A stretch of DNA of 64,000 nucleotides from Epiperipatus broadwayi (GCA_028023455.1 JAQFVV010012423.1:7544269-7608268), one strand, 5' to 3'. Counted from the first letter of the stretch, positions 10,374 to 20,628 are shown. Notes: generated by a model from the letters alone, not told the origin. A program made the numbers and translations.

Positions 10374-13025
10374 CTAGTGACATATATAGTCTTGTAAATA
10401 GGCAGGTGGGCGACGTTTATGACGGAGTCTGTTTTCTTCATGATCGCCAGTCGCATTCAATCCGGGATGCTGTATCATGGTTTCCTCTGGAACTCCCGCT
10501 GTTTCATCACCTAACTCTATGAGGTCTTCTGCACCGTGTTTATTAACGATATTTTGATTTTCGAGTGGATCTTCATCTAGAGTTTCTATATTGTAGTCGA
10601 AATTCACTTCTGTCCAGTTTTTCCGGACATGATTTATGTGTCGACGGTAGCTTGCTCCCGAGTTGGTTTTTATTTCAACGATTTGGTCTGAAATAATCCT
10701 GGTTATTACACCTTCTGTCCACGTCTTGCGTAGTGTATCACACATCCATACATTATCTCTGGCAGTATAAGTATTTTTCATAATTGGTGGCGATTTTCCA
10801 TGATCAGGCATCAGAATGGTCAGCTTGTTACGCAGTTTTCTGCCCATCAATATTTCAGCTGGTGATTTCCCAGTAGATGTGGTGGGCGTAATGTGTTGGT
10901 GCAGCATTGCAATGTTTAGCGCCTCGGATAGGTTGGTTTTATTTAATCTATTTAATACTAGTTTCAAATGTTGTACCGCCTTTTCCGCGATTCCATTGGA
11001 TTCCGGGTGATACAGAGGAGAACGGATGTGATTTATTCCCCACTCTTCCACAAATGATTTGAATTCGTCGGAAGTAAAAGCAGTCCCATTGTCGGAAACC
11101 AAGACTTCAGGTGATCCCTGGTGTGCGAATATTTCGCTTAAAATACGAATTGTTTCTGCAGAACTAGTATTTTTGGCAATCTTGTATTCTGCCCATTTTG
11201 AGCCAGCATCTATCAACACCAAAATCATTTTGCCATTTATTGGTCCAGCATGGTCTATGTGGACCCGGATCCAAGGTTTATCTGTTTTGGGCCACGGTGT
11301 AAATTTGTTTGGAGGTATGTTTACGGTTGATTGGCAGGATTTACATTTTTTAATGAACATTTCTAAGTCCGTACCCATGCCCGGCCAATACACATAACTG
11401 CGGGCTAGAGCTTTTGCGCGAACGACCCCTGGATGCCCTTGATGCAACATTTCTAATATCTTAGAACGACCGCCGGGTGGAACCAATACTTTATCTGCAA
11501 TTACTATGCATCCCTTTAATGTCGACAGCTGCTGACACATATTCCATAATGACCTATGTAAATAATGTGGTCGTTTGTTAGGCCATCCTTTCGTAATCCA
11601 GTTTACCAGTGCCTGGTATCCAGCTGTTTCTTGAGTCCATCTGGCTATAGTGTTGCTATTTATAATTTCCGGCTTCCAATGGTCCAAGTAATTTACGTCT
11701 ACTTCGGTGTCCGTTTCCTCTGTTACATCTGGTAGGCGTGAAAGCGTGTCCGCATGTTGAATTTGACTACCTTTCTGATGTACGAGTTCGTAATCGTATG
11801 CAAACAGTAAATTATACCAGCGAATCATTCGCGAGCTCAAATGGTCAGGGGCGGCTTTTTTATTGGCGAATATCCCCAACAATGGACGGTGGTCTGTTAT
11901 TATTTTAACTGATCGGCCATAAATGTATTGGTGGAATTTCCGAACTGCTGTTACAATGGCCAATGCCTCCTTGTCCAATTGGCTGTAATTTTTTTCAGCT
12001 TTTGACAACGTTCTAGACATGTATGCTATTGGGCGTTCGCTATTTTGTGATGGATGACTGAGTACCGCCCCAATTCCGTATTCGGATGCGTCCATTGTTA
12101 ATGTGATGTTGAGGCTACTGTTATAATGTACTAACAAGTGGTTTGACGTTAGCAGTGCTTTCATTTTCTGAAAAGCGCTCTCTTGTGGGTTCTTCCAACA
12201 CCATCGTTGATTTTTGCGAAGTAACTCATACAAAGGTGTGGCTACATGTGCTTTTCCCTTCAGAAAATTTTCGAAAAAATTAACCAATCCCAAGAAAGCC
12301 TGCAGTTCTTTGACGTTTTTGGGCTTTGGTGCATTTATGATAGCTTTAATTTTATCCGGATCGGGTCTAACGCCAGTGCTTGATATGATGTGGCCTAAAA
12401 ACTTTATTTCTTTAGCACACCAAATACATTTTTGCATGTTTAGCTTTGCACCAAAATTCTCTAGCCATTCGCAAACTTCGTCTAATCTAATTTGTAATTC
12501 TGCTTCGGATTCCGCTGTTACCAGAATGTCGTCAAAATATGGCATTGTTCCTTTCAGTCCCTCCAACAGCGTGTCTATTTTAGCTTGAAAAGCGTTCGGG
12601 GCGATTTTTACGCCGAAAGGTAAGCGATTATAATTATACAATCCCTTGTGTGTTGTTATGGTAAGGAGCGCCGCCGTTTCCTTTGTCACTGGAATCTGAT
12701 GAAAAGCGGCATTTAAATCTAACTTTGCGAAAAAATTTGTGCCTTCCAATCCAGCTAATATCTCTCTAACATTTGGAACAGGATATGGGCTTTTGGCAAT
12801 ACTTTTGTTTACAGTTAGTCTGTAGTCCCCGCATATTCGGACTTGTCCGTTTTGTTTTGCTACGATCACTATAGGAGTAGCCCATTCTGAGTCTTCGACT
12901 GGAGTCAACACACCTTTCTTTATCATGTCCTCTAAAGCTTCTTCAACTCGTGATTTCATAGCAAAAGGTATTTTCCTAGGCTTGCAGTGAACTGCTTTTG
13001 CGCCTTCGCGAAGCTCAATTTCCAC
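10374..13025 (-). CDS. pol: Pol: reverse transcriptase, RNase H, integrase
   Basis: An open frame of about 883 codons, counted from a GTG that is probably not a real start; it continues the gag-protease frame. Domains: RT about 20-220 with DLNAAF at 103-108, RLPFG near 134 and catalytic YFDD at 163-166; RNase H about 305-430 with D312, E353, D378 and D426 all present; integrase zinc finger H528, H531, C561, C564; integrase catalytic D591, D645 and E681 with the expected spacing of 35 between the last two. It copies RNA into DNA, degrades the RNA strand and inserts the product. No frameshift is visible, so the enzyme set looks intact. It would be made only as part of the polyprotein, if the UGA upstream is read through or is a recent mutation. 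Confidence 0.95.
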   Translation of the reverse strand: MEIELREGAKAVHCKPRKIPFAMKSRVEEALEDMIKKGVLTPVEDSEWATPIVIVAKQNGQVRICGDYRLTVNKSIAKSPYPVPNVREILAGLEGTNFFAKLDLNAAFHQIPVTKETAALLTITTHKGLYNYNRLPFGVKIAPNAFQAKIDTLLEGLKGTMPYFDDILVTAESEAELQIRLDEVCEWLENFGAKLNMQKCIWCAKEIKFLGHIISSTGVRPDPDKIKAIINAPKPKNVKELQAFLGLVNFFENFLKGKAHVATPLYELLRKNQRWCWKNPQESAFQKMKALLTSNHLLVHYNSSLNITLTMDASEYGIGAVLSHPSQNSERPIAYMSRTLSKAEKNYSQLDKEALAIVTAVRKFHQYIYGRSVKIITDHRPLLGIFANKKAAPDHLSSRMIRWYNLLFAYDYELVHQKGSQIQHADTLSRLPDVTEETDTEVDVNYLDHWKPEIINSNTIARWTQETAGYQALVNWITKGWPNKRPHYLHRSLWNMCQQLSTLKGCIVIADKVLVPPGGRSKILEMLHQGHPGVVRAKALARSYVYWPGMGTDLEMFIKKCKSCQSTVNIPPNKFTPWPKTDKPWIRVHIDHAGPINGKMILVLIDAGSKWAEYKIAKNTSSAETIRILSEIFAHQGSPEVLVSDNGTAFTSDEFKSFVEEWGINHIRSPLYHPESNGIAEKAVQHLKLVLNRLNKTNLSEALNIAMLHQHITPTTSTGKSPAEILMGRKLRNKLTILMPDHGKSPPIMKNTYTARDNVWMCDTLRKTWTEGVITRIISDQIVEIKTNSGASYRRHINHVRKNWTEVNFDYNIETLDEDPLENQNIVNKHGAEDLIELGDETAGVPEETMIQHPGLNATGDHEENRLRHKRRPPAYLQDYICH

Positions 13026-13040
13026 GGCTGTCGTAGTGAT

Positions 13041-14231
13041 TCATCCCTGTTCTTCGGTAAACAGTTTAGGGAATTTAAGTTTTATTTCCCTTTCGATGTT
13101 AATTTTGTTTACCATACAGATCTTAATGCCTAACGGGGTAAACCATTCCCTACCTAATAAGGGTGCTATATTGCCCTTGACAATATATAGGTTTAGTTTT
13201 TTCCAGTGATTGTTTATGGCTACCATAACCTCTACTACTCCGACTATTTGAATAGGATTCCCATTTGCATCATTTGCCTTGAGTTCTGTTTTAGCTACTC
13301 TTGGCTGGTTTTTAACATTTTTATTTATCTCGGACCAATCCCTTTGCGATATGATGGACACCCCAGCTCCGCTGTCTATCTCCATTTCTATAGCTTTGTT
13401 ACATATCTCTACTGCTAACATTATTTGTTGACAGCTTTTGGTCTCTGCCTTATTTATTTCGGTATAATGTTCCGATTTGGCATATCTGTTTACTGGGGAT
13501 TTGTCATTCGCTCTAGTTCTATTTTTAGTACGGCAAACTTTCGCCAGGTGTCCAACTCTCCCGCATTTATTACATTTTGCATTTTTCCAGCTGCATTCAC
13601 GTGCAATGTGTCCAATTTTGCCGCAGCGATAACATTCAGTTTTCGAGTTTGGTAGCTCTTCTGTTTTGCTTATTGAAGTTTGTTTCGTAGCATCCAGGTT
13701 AGCTTGTTGGAATTCTTTGGAGCTGCTTATAACTAGTTCGTGGGACATCCCTCTTTTGATAGCCTCGGAATACGTCAGATCTGGGATGGCCAATAGTTGT
13801 TGACGTAATTTGTCATCGCTCATCCCCCATAAAAACTGATCTAATAGTGCTTCTTCTAGGTCTACATAAGCACACTTTCGCACCAAATCTCTTAAGGCGG
13901 TATCAAAATCTCTACACTTTTCTCCCTTTATTTGGCATCTGTTGCGCAAGTGTAGGCGAGCAATGTGTTTTGACAGTTCTGGGCTAAAATGGTTATTCAG
14001 CTGCCCAACTAGATCGGAGTACAATAGTTTTTCCAGTTCTTCGGGTCCGCATAATTGGTTTGCAACTTCAATTACACCTGGTCCACTGAAAAGTAATAGT
14101 GTGGCTACTTTCGTTACGTCATCTTTGATTTTGTTAACAATGAAATAATATTCAATATGTTTTGTATATTGGGGCCACTCGGAAGGACTATTAACATCGA
14201 ATTCACAAATACCCGGCTGAGTTGCAGCCAT
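13041..14231 (-). CDS. gag: Gag with zinc knuckles and aspartic protease
   Basis: 396 codons from an ATG 86 bases downstream of the 5' LTR. The N-terminal 190 residues look like a Gypsy Gag core. Two CCHC zinc knuckles (C200-C213 and C220-C233) should bind genomic RNA. A retropepsin-type protease follows, with the active-site motif DSGA at 286-289 and the downstream LLGREW at 358-363. The frame ends at a UGA (13043-13041). The next six codons lead, without a frame change, into the RT frame. Gag and protease would thus be made without RT unless the stop is bypassed. Confidence 0.94.
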   Translation of the reverse strand: MAATQPGICEFDVNSPSEWPQYTKHIEYYFIVNKIKDDVTKVATLLLFSGPGVIEVANQLCGPEELEKLLYSDLVGQLNNHFSPELSKHIARLHLRNRCQIKGEKCRDFDTALRDLVRKCAYVDLEEALLDQFLWGMSDDKLRQQLLAIPDLTYSEAIKRGMSHELVISSSKEFQQANLDATKQTSISKTEELPNSKTECYRCGKIGHIARECSWKNAKCNKCGRVGHLAKVCRTKNRTRANDKSPVNRYAKSEHYTEINKAETKSCQQIMLAVEICNKAIEMEIDSGAGVSIISQRDWSEINKNVKNQPRVAKTELKANDANGNPIQIVGVVEVMVAINNHWKKLNLYIVKGNIAPLLGREWFTPLGIKICMVNKINIEREIKLKFPKLFTEEQG

Positions 14232-14296
14232 CTTCCTTGGTAACTAACTATTGACACCTTTTCTCTTTTTAGTTTAACCACTTTGTCCTCTTTCAA

Positions 14297-14311
14297 CTGT
14301 CAACTGCGCCA
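14297..14311 (-). promoter_or_regulatory. Primer binding site
   Basis: On the minus strand TGGCGCAGTTGACAG starts six bases after the 5' LTR. TGG is the complement of the CCA end of a tRNA. The first eight bases fit the 3' end of tRNA-Ser, the primer I know for Mag and some insect Gypsy elements; the last part fits less well, so the tRNA identity is tentative. Confidence 0.65.
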
Positions 14312-14317
14312 ATTGTA

Positions 14318-14892
14318 TGCTATGTTCAGACTCTAATTACATACAGCAACTTATTCTGTTTTTGCGAACATGTACTAGCATATATAGTTTTAAAGAAAAG
14401 AACTCTCAGAGTGACAGTCAGGTTAAACTATTTAATAACAATTTGGAAAAGGTTACAGAGTATAATTAGTTACAACGAATTATGGTAATCAAAAAGTATA
14501 CAAAATTTTACATAAGTAATTTTACCGTACTTTTATCTGTGCCATTAGGCTTACTAATAAATAATAATATAGACCGAGTTGGCCTTTAAAGTTGCCTAGA
14601 TCCCTCCTTTGTACCTTCAGCGGGGATTCACTGGGTAAGAAAAGCCAGTCCAGGTCCTTCTTCTGATTTAGAGTGTCCGATCTTCAGCACCAGATATCTT
14701 TTATAGTTAGTTCCCCTTCCAGACTGTGAGCATAGGATTCTGTGGACATTCTCCCCCATTGGTCATTTATATCCATAACTATTCCTATTGGTTTGCAGTG
14801 CTACATGCTCAATCCGGTTTAATATTCATGCTCGATCTGAGCAAGTCTATACAACTTGTGTGCACGTGATTTGATTAGCGCAGCACACAGCA
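14318..14892 (-). repeat. 5' LTR of the Gypsy element
   Basis: 575 bp, TG...CA ends in element orientation, directly repeated at 9423-9997. It should carry the promoter and the polyadenylation signal. The flank after it is CATAT. Confidence 0.96.
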
Positions 14893-15012
14893 CATATCTT
14901 TATCATTGTTCAGCATATATATATAGTTAGCAAATTACTTCAGTTTAATTGGTAAGGGTCAAATGTATTTCCCTCACAATTTTGACACAAATTGCTTAAA
15001 GAAAGTATATTA

Positions 15013-15405
15013 ATAATTTTTATTAATCATTCATTAGACTAAAGATTAATCAATAATGAATAATATTTCGGTAGTGTAAATTTTCACTGCACCACTCTCT
15101 TGCAAGATAGGGACTGGTTTATATCGATTTTTAAAACTGAACCTTGACACAGATATGTGTAAGAGATTGTAATCTAGGCCAACTGATGAGTGTTGGTTCA
15201 GCATGAAATGTGCATCTTTGGGTTCATATATATTTTTCACATATCTCTGGTCATATGTTTATGCTTACATCCCTCCACAAAGTGTTGAAAATGGGTAGAA
15301 ACCAGTCCTTATCTTGCGTGAGAACTGATATAAAGAAAATTACACTACAGAAATTATTGGATAATCTCTAGCTTAACGAATGGCTAATAAAAATTATCAT
15401 AATAT
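15013..15405. repeat. Fold-back family 2, complete copy
   Basis: The two halves are imperfect reverse complements. The left end 'ttttattaatcattcatta' pairs with the right end read backwards 'ttttattagccattcgtta'. Further in, 'caagatagggactggttt' (left) pairs with 'aaccagtccttatcttg' (right). The centre carries 'ggttcagcatgaaatg', also seen near 8025 and 9370. No transposase. This is most simply a MITE or fold-back element. Confidence 0.7.
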
Positions 15406-16467
15406 ATATAAGAAAATATTGTACTGCATAAATATAGACATTAAAATGTATATAAAAAAAGAAGAAAATGGATTTAAAAAGAGAAACTATTAAAATAAAA
15501 AATAACTAACTAGTTGATTGTCCCGAAGGTCATAAGAAGTTTGAGGACTGGATGTAATAATAAATCAGGGCTGTAATCTCTGGACTTTGAGTTCCAAAGT
15601 CTGCTACTCTTTCATTGCGTCAAAGTACTCAAGATCAGAAAGGAGGAAAAAAGACGTTTAAGGATTGTAAATTGTTTAAGATTTAATTTTTAAAAAACAT
15701 ATATAACTTATATCTCATAGAGCAACAAAAGAATATCATGATTTATATATATAAATGATTGTAATATTTCTTACTCGCCTTCCTGTATTTTTTTTTTTTT
15801 GTAATCATTTGTTTATATTACAATATTAAAATATTTAATAATATTTGCTTCTTCGAATATTTTATCGTAAACTTTTGCCATCTAGTATCATTTTTTGTAA
15901 CTTTATTTGCTTTTTTACAAATTTTATTTCGATATTGAAATTTAAATTGCCAAATATATATATAATGTAGTCTTAAAACTTTCTAAATAAAAGTAAAATG
16001 CCATTTTAAATTACAAAAAAAAAAAGTATCCTAAAACTAATTTTAACTATCAGCTTTTAAATACCTAGCAAACTACAGAGCAAAGACCTCCACAGCATCT
16101 ATCCATAGAGAAATAGGGATGAAAAAATCGATCACCAAATTAGCTCAAACGGTTTGCTTTACTTCCTAGCTATTAATAGCTTCCAACTAATATTTGTATG
16201 GATAACTAAATCGATTGAGAGTGATTATGCATGCTTCTAACTTGAACAAAAAAAGAAAAGTTAAACCATAGGATCTCTTTCTCAGATTTGTCTGCCTCAG
16301 CTCTAAAATTGTATCCGAATATTGCCTTCCATGCGTATCTATTAGTAATCACCCTCAAATCAACCGAAAGAATTAGTCAAAGTAAATATATTTATAAGAT
16401 TAAAACTTTTCTTATATATAATACTTTAGGCAAGAAATATCAAATTGTCCACAATATTTCAAATACT
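15406..16467. other. AT-rich spacer, nothing recognised
   Basis: No gene, RNA or repeat that I can support. The stretch includes poly-T and poly-A runs near 15785 and 16015. Confidence 0.4.
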
Positions 16468-16572
16468 TGTCAAGCGTTGGTGGTTCGAGTGGTCAGCACA
16501 GCTGCCTTCCAAGCCGTTGTCCCGGGTTTGCGGGTTCGCTTCCGGCCGATGCTTTGACACATGAAAAAAAAT
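16468..16572 (+). mobile_element. tRNA-derived SINE
   Basis: Begins TGTCAAGCGTTGGTGG, an acceptor-like and D-arm-like start close to animal tRNA-Gly. The anticodon arm is gctgccttccaagccgt with a TCC (Gly) anticodon in the loop. An extended variable part follows, then 'gggttcgcttcc', GGCCGATGC, 'tttgacacatg' and an A-run. The flanks share AATATTTCAA, a partial target duplication. Confidence 0.82.
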
Positions 16573-16845
16573 TTTAAATATTTCAATTTTCAAAGATCAT
16601 TTCTATGAATATTCAAAGATTACCTGAAATCAAAGCACGCAATCAGAAGCTACATAGCCAGATTGTAAGTTGTTTATTTATACATTTTTATTCAGACTTT
16701 TATTAAAACTTAAAAAAAAAAAAACATCAAGAACCAATCATTTAAAGTTTCAACTATATCAGCGGTCAGCAACCCTTTAGATATTGCGGACCACTAACAT
16801 AATTTTTAAAGCTACGAGTTAATACGAGAATTGAATATGATATAC

Positions 16846-18425
16846 ATATATATTTATAGTAATAAAGAACAAGTACCTCCTATGTCTATTATATCTTCCG
16901 AATTACCCAGAATTTTAAATAAAGAAGTGAGACATGCAATTAAATTTATGAAGAAATGGAAGGTTTCAGGTAATGACGGAATTATAATTGATATATTAAA
17001 AGAAGCAGATGAAGAAATAGAAATTTGTTTAGCAAAGTTATATACCAAATGCCTTAAATGATAAAGATGTACCAGATGATTGGAAGAATGCAGTATTAAT
17101 ATTAATATTTAAAAAAGGTGATAGATAAAGAAGATATTAGAAATTACAGATCTATCAGCCTTTTATCAATTTTATACAAATTTTTTACCAAGATAATTAC
17201 AACTCATCTACAGAGAACATTGGATTCTCACCAACCAAGAGAGTAAGCTGGATTTAAAAGTGGTTTGGGCACAGTAGTTCATATTGAGGTATTGAAAGAA
17301 GTTATAGAAAGGATAAATGAATATGAGTTGCCATTATGCTTTGGATTTGTAGATTATGAAAAGGCATTTGATTCTATAAATATTTCTTCAGTGATTAAAG
17401 CATTGGATCATCAAGGTATAGATCCAGGATATTGTCATATTTTAAAGAATATTTATAAAAATGGAACAGCAACAATTAGATTACATAATGATACTAGGAA
17501 AGTCAACATTAAGGATGTAAGATAGGGTGATTCCATATCTCCAAAACTTTTTACAGCAGTGCTGTAAGAAGTATTTTGTGGATTAAAATGGGAAGCGAAA
17601 GGAATGAAAATAAATGGAGATTATTTAAGTCATTTAGATTTTACAGATGATGTAGTTGTTTTTGCATATAATGCTTTAGAGCTTCAGGAAATGTTGCAGG
17701 AGTTATCACATGAAAGTAGGACTAAAGATAAATGTTCAAAAGACTAAAATAATGTCTAATGGACTTTCTCAAAATATGAAAATAAAGATTGATTTTGATC
17801 AGTTAGAAGTTAACAGCTACAAATACCTTGGTCGGAAACATAATGGATGAAATTAATCATAGAATTAAACTTGGTTGGAGTACTTTTGATAGAAATAATT
17901 TGATACTAAAAGGAAATATGCCTATGTGTTTGGAAAGAAAGGTTTTTAATGTGTTTTACCAATTCTTACTTATGGATCCGAGACTTGGACACTTAATAGA
18001 AGAGCAATACAGAGACTTCATACCACTCAAAGAAGTATGGAGAGATGCATGTTGGGAGTAACAAGAAGAGATTGAAAATGTAATACTGTATATGGGTAAG
18101 AGAACAAAGAGGTGTTACTGACCTCATTGAAAAAATTAAAAGTCTGAAGTAGAGTTGGGCTAGACATATTGCTAGAAGAGATGATAATAGATGGACAATT
18201 GAAATCTTAAACTGGATTCCAAGAGATTGTAAAAGACCCAGAAATAGACCACATCTGAGATGGATGGATGAAATAAGAAGGTGTGCAGGGGTGATGTGGA
18301 AAAGAGAAACTAAATATCGGAGAAGATGGATTGAACTTGAAGAGACCTTCATCCTGCATTGGATAGATGGATTGAACTTGAAGAGACATTCATCCTGCAT
18401 TGAATTGATAATGTTGATGATGATA
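16846..18425 (+). pseudogene. RTE-type LINE, 5'-truncated, dead
   Basis: Plus-strand fragments of an endonuclease-reverse transcriptase. The order is: a pre-RT motif at 16900-17060 (VRHAIKFMKKWKVSGNDGI), the RT palm frame at 17265-17525 with GFVDYEKAFDS, a GDSISPKLF motif after a stop near 17523, then DFTDDVVVF near 17640 (normally FADD, with A changed to T), and a C-terminal part near 18140-18360 with ARHIARRDDNRW and RPHLRWMDEIRR, typical of RTE. Many stops and frameshifts. The 3' end is TGATGATGAT, the usual RTE tail. It sits inside the hAT element. Confidence 0.9.
18324..18405 (+). repeat. 41-bp tandem duplication at the RTE 3' end
   Basis: Two adjacent 41-bp units (18324-18364 and 18365-18405), both containing 'agatggattgaacttgaaga', differ at only a few positions. 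They duplicate the last coding part before the tail. Confidence 0.9.
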
Positions 18426-18480
18426 TATTAATAATTTTAACACAAAAATAATAATAAATAATCGTAATATATATTAAAAA

Positions 18481-18665
18481 TCAGTGTGACATTTGTTGCT
18501 CTTGGTTTAAAATTATTTTACTAATCCTTGGTTCCAATGATGTCACCACAGCGCTTAAAGGAGCTTCTACTTCAAGCCAAGAGCAATACTTGTTTTTAAT
18601 AGCTGTTACAATTTGAGAACGTTTTTTCACACAAATAGGTGGTTGTGGAGTCAGATTTATTAGAT
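18481..18665 (-). pseudogene. hAT transposase C-terminal remnant
   Basis: About 60 codons read without a stop on the minus strand and end at TGA (18483-18481). The reading contains VTAIKNKYCSWLEVEAPLSA and SLEPRISKIIL and ends QMSH. This matches the end of the dimerisation region of BED-finger hAT transposases (ZBED-like), which often read KNKYRSRLxxExxL and end in SH. The rest of the enzyme is not recognisable. Orientation and position fit the TIRs of the host hAT. Confidence 0.65.
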
Positions 18666-19351
18666 ATAAAGAAATTCTTAAATGCTTGTAATATTGAACT
18701 TTAAGTACAAAATAAATTAGAATATTATATTAATATAATTTTTGTGTAAGATTTTTGGAACTATTTGTTTTCATTTTGAATTATATGAAAATAAAACTAA
18801 GTTTGTATTTATATGTTTATAATTTGTTAAAGAATTCTGTTTTATTTTATTTTTTGTTAATATAATGTTCATTTTATTTCATTAAAATAAATGAATGTGT
18901 GGTATAAATACGTATTTGATATGTTTTATATGTGTAATTTTCTAATTCGTATCTACAAAAATTATTTAAGATTAATAACGAATAGTATTCTATTCTTCAA
19001 TAATTTTTATAGATGAGTTTTTTTTTTTGTTGTTGCTAATTTTTCTTCAAAATTCTTAATAAAATTTTTGAGTTTTAGTTCACCCAATTACCAAGGGTGT
19101 GCCATAGTCAAATTTGATGTCTAATCAATTGTCCAGAATTCAGTATTCTTATTTTGTTACTTTTTGTATGCTGCTGACTATAAGGGTTAATTAAACATCT
19201 TTGAAGTAAATGTTTTGCAAGGCACAGTAGTATTTTATAACAAATCAATTAGCAATATAATGTTCTTCTTCTATTTTACATATAATAATACAGTTTAAAC
19301 AAAATTTACTTTTTATTTAAAAATTTTATTAAATGAGCTTAACGAATTTAA

Positions 19352-20536
19352 GGTAAAGGTTTACTATAGCGGTCCCAATATGTTAGCCCTCTATTGTTTA
19401 AAATTATAACTAAATTGAAAATCTTAAGTATATGTTACTATATTACAATTACATTAAAATTTAATCAATGGAAATCACGTATATACTACTATATTATAAT
19501 TACATGAAAATTTATTCAAAGGTAAAAGATAATAAAAAAAATATTTACCTTTTAAAGCATAATTGTGTCCTATGCATATTAGGAAGTTGGAGAAAAAAAG
19601 CGGTATTGCTGTGTCTACTCCGGAAGGGAAATTCATGCAGATACGATAAAAACAAAGCTCTGCTGGTACCAGATTGGAATTTCAGCTTACTCTTTGCTCC
19701 CATCCACATATTTTCAATATTCTGGGTGTGTATGCCTTGGTCTTCGGAATGCACGAAGTTGTCCTGATGGATGACAACCGAATGCATATACACATCATTG
19801 TTGAGACTGCTGATGTTATTGTATGCAGTCCAGCCATGTTAAATAATGTGCACACCTGGTAAAATGTACTGCTGTACCAGGCCCTCCAGTGTATCAGCCA
19901 TCCTGTCTGGAACTTCTGTCAAGAAGCACTTTCTTGATACTCTTTCTACACCACCAAAGGCCCAATGACCTCTTCGTATAGTCCCCCTGTGGTATTTGTG
20001 GTGGAAATAATAAGTTTCATCCTGTAGAATACATCACCAATGAACAGCGCACTGTTGGCATAAGACATAGTTCTTCAGGAGTCTTCATGTAAGCCATTTG
20101 ATGGCCAATTCCAGAGTTTGGATGGCATTCCATAACTGATGAAGATTCCATTCTTCTGCCGGAATAGCAGCAACATTCAAAATTTCACCATCTGGAACTA
20201 AACATGTAGCAGCCATTTTTCAAACTATAAAACTAATTCGAACTGTTGTAATGTGCTATAAATATAGATAGTTTAAATTCTTAAGTTGTAGATAGTTTAA
20301 ATTCTTAACTTTCAAATAAATGAAAACTAATTCTTTTAATTAATGTCGTGTAATTAATCCAACATTCAAATTCTTTAAAAAGGTAAATGTTTTTTTTTTT
20401 TATTATCTTTTACATTTGATTAAATTTTAATGTAATTGTAATATAGTAGCATATATGTAAGATTTTCCAACAATTTAGTTATAATTTTAAACAATAGAGA
20501 GCCAACACATTGGAGCCGCTATAGTAAACCTTTACC
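19352..20536 (-). mobile_element. Merlin DNA transposon, full length but dead
   Basis: A 1185-bp element with terminal inverted repeats of about 63 bp (19352-19414 and 20474-20536) that begin GGTAAAGGTTTACTATAGCGG and differ at only a few positions. A perfect 8-bp target duplication GAATTTAA lies at 19344-19351 and 20537-20544. Inside lies one pseudogene on the minus strand whose product looks like the IS1016/ISXO2 DDE transposase. An 8-9-bp duplication and GG-starting TIRs are known features of the Merlin superfamily. It is inserted in the hAT element. Confidence 0.9.
19545..20216 (-). pseudogene. Merlin transposase (DDE, ISXO2-like), degraded
   Basis: From ATG at 20216 one frame of 224 codons runs to a TAA at 19545, interrupted by stops at codons 44, 61 and 126. 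Recognisable parts: QDETYYFHHKYHRG (first catalytic D at 66), RRGHWAFGGVERVSRKCFL at 81-99, GWTAYNN at 128-134, and HTQNIENMW with the expected E at 168. The residue before GWTAYNN is His where the family has its second catalytic Asp (one base change), and the codon before is a stop. It is shorter than usual Merlin transposases; the part between codons 44 and 62 seems to have lost the zinc-binding and linker region. It cut and moved the element when intact. Confidence 0.88.
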
Positions 20537-20628
20537 GAATTTAAATAATATCTAAATTTCTTTGCGGATCATTAAAATTACATCACTAGTGGTCCACGGA
20601 TCACCGGTTGCTCACCGCTGATCTATAT

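Larger units (their letters stand above)
9423..14892 (-). mobile_element. Near-intact Ty3/Gypsy LTR retrotransposon (Mag-like)
   Basis: A 5.47-kb element in minus orientation. Two 575-bp LTRs flank a gag-protease frame and an RT-RNaseH-integrase frame. A perfect 5-bp target duplication CATAT lies at 9418-9422 and 14893-14897. By eye the LTRs differ at only 7 positions (about 1.2%), so insertion was recent. A PBS-like site follows the 5' LTR and a G-rich polypurine tract precedes the 3' LTR. There is no env-like frame. The order protease-RT-RNaseH-integrase defines Ty3/Gypsy; zinc knuckles, a tRNA-Ser-like PBS and integrase style suggest the Mag lineage (inference). The only obvious defect is one in-frame UGA at 13041-13043. 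Confidence 0.96.
16760..20620 (-). mobile_element. hAT DNA transposon hosting two nested elements
   Basis: The left end CAGCGGTCAGCAACCCTT and the right end read backwards CAGCGGTGAGCAACCGGTG are matching terminal inverted repeats of hAT type. They extend inward over a 'ggaccac' segment. Flanks are AACTATAT (16752-16759) and ATCTATAT (20621-20628), an 8-bp target duplication with one mismatch. The hAT part is split by an RTE LINE and by a Merlin transposon. The only clear remains of its own transposase lie at 18481-18665. Confidence 0.85.

Noticed and set aside
10816-14148. Plus-strand frames at 10816, 11059, 12214, 13206, 13425 and 13942
   Set aside because: They are antisense shadows of the Gypsy gag and pol frames.
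18530-18721. Open frames opposite to LINE coding strands (for example 17993-18400 minus and 58530-58721 plus)
   Set aside because: They are antisense shadows of RTE reverse-transcriptase remains.
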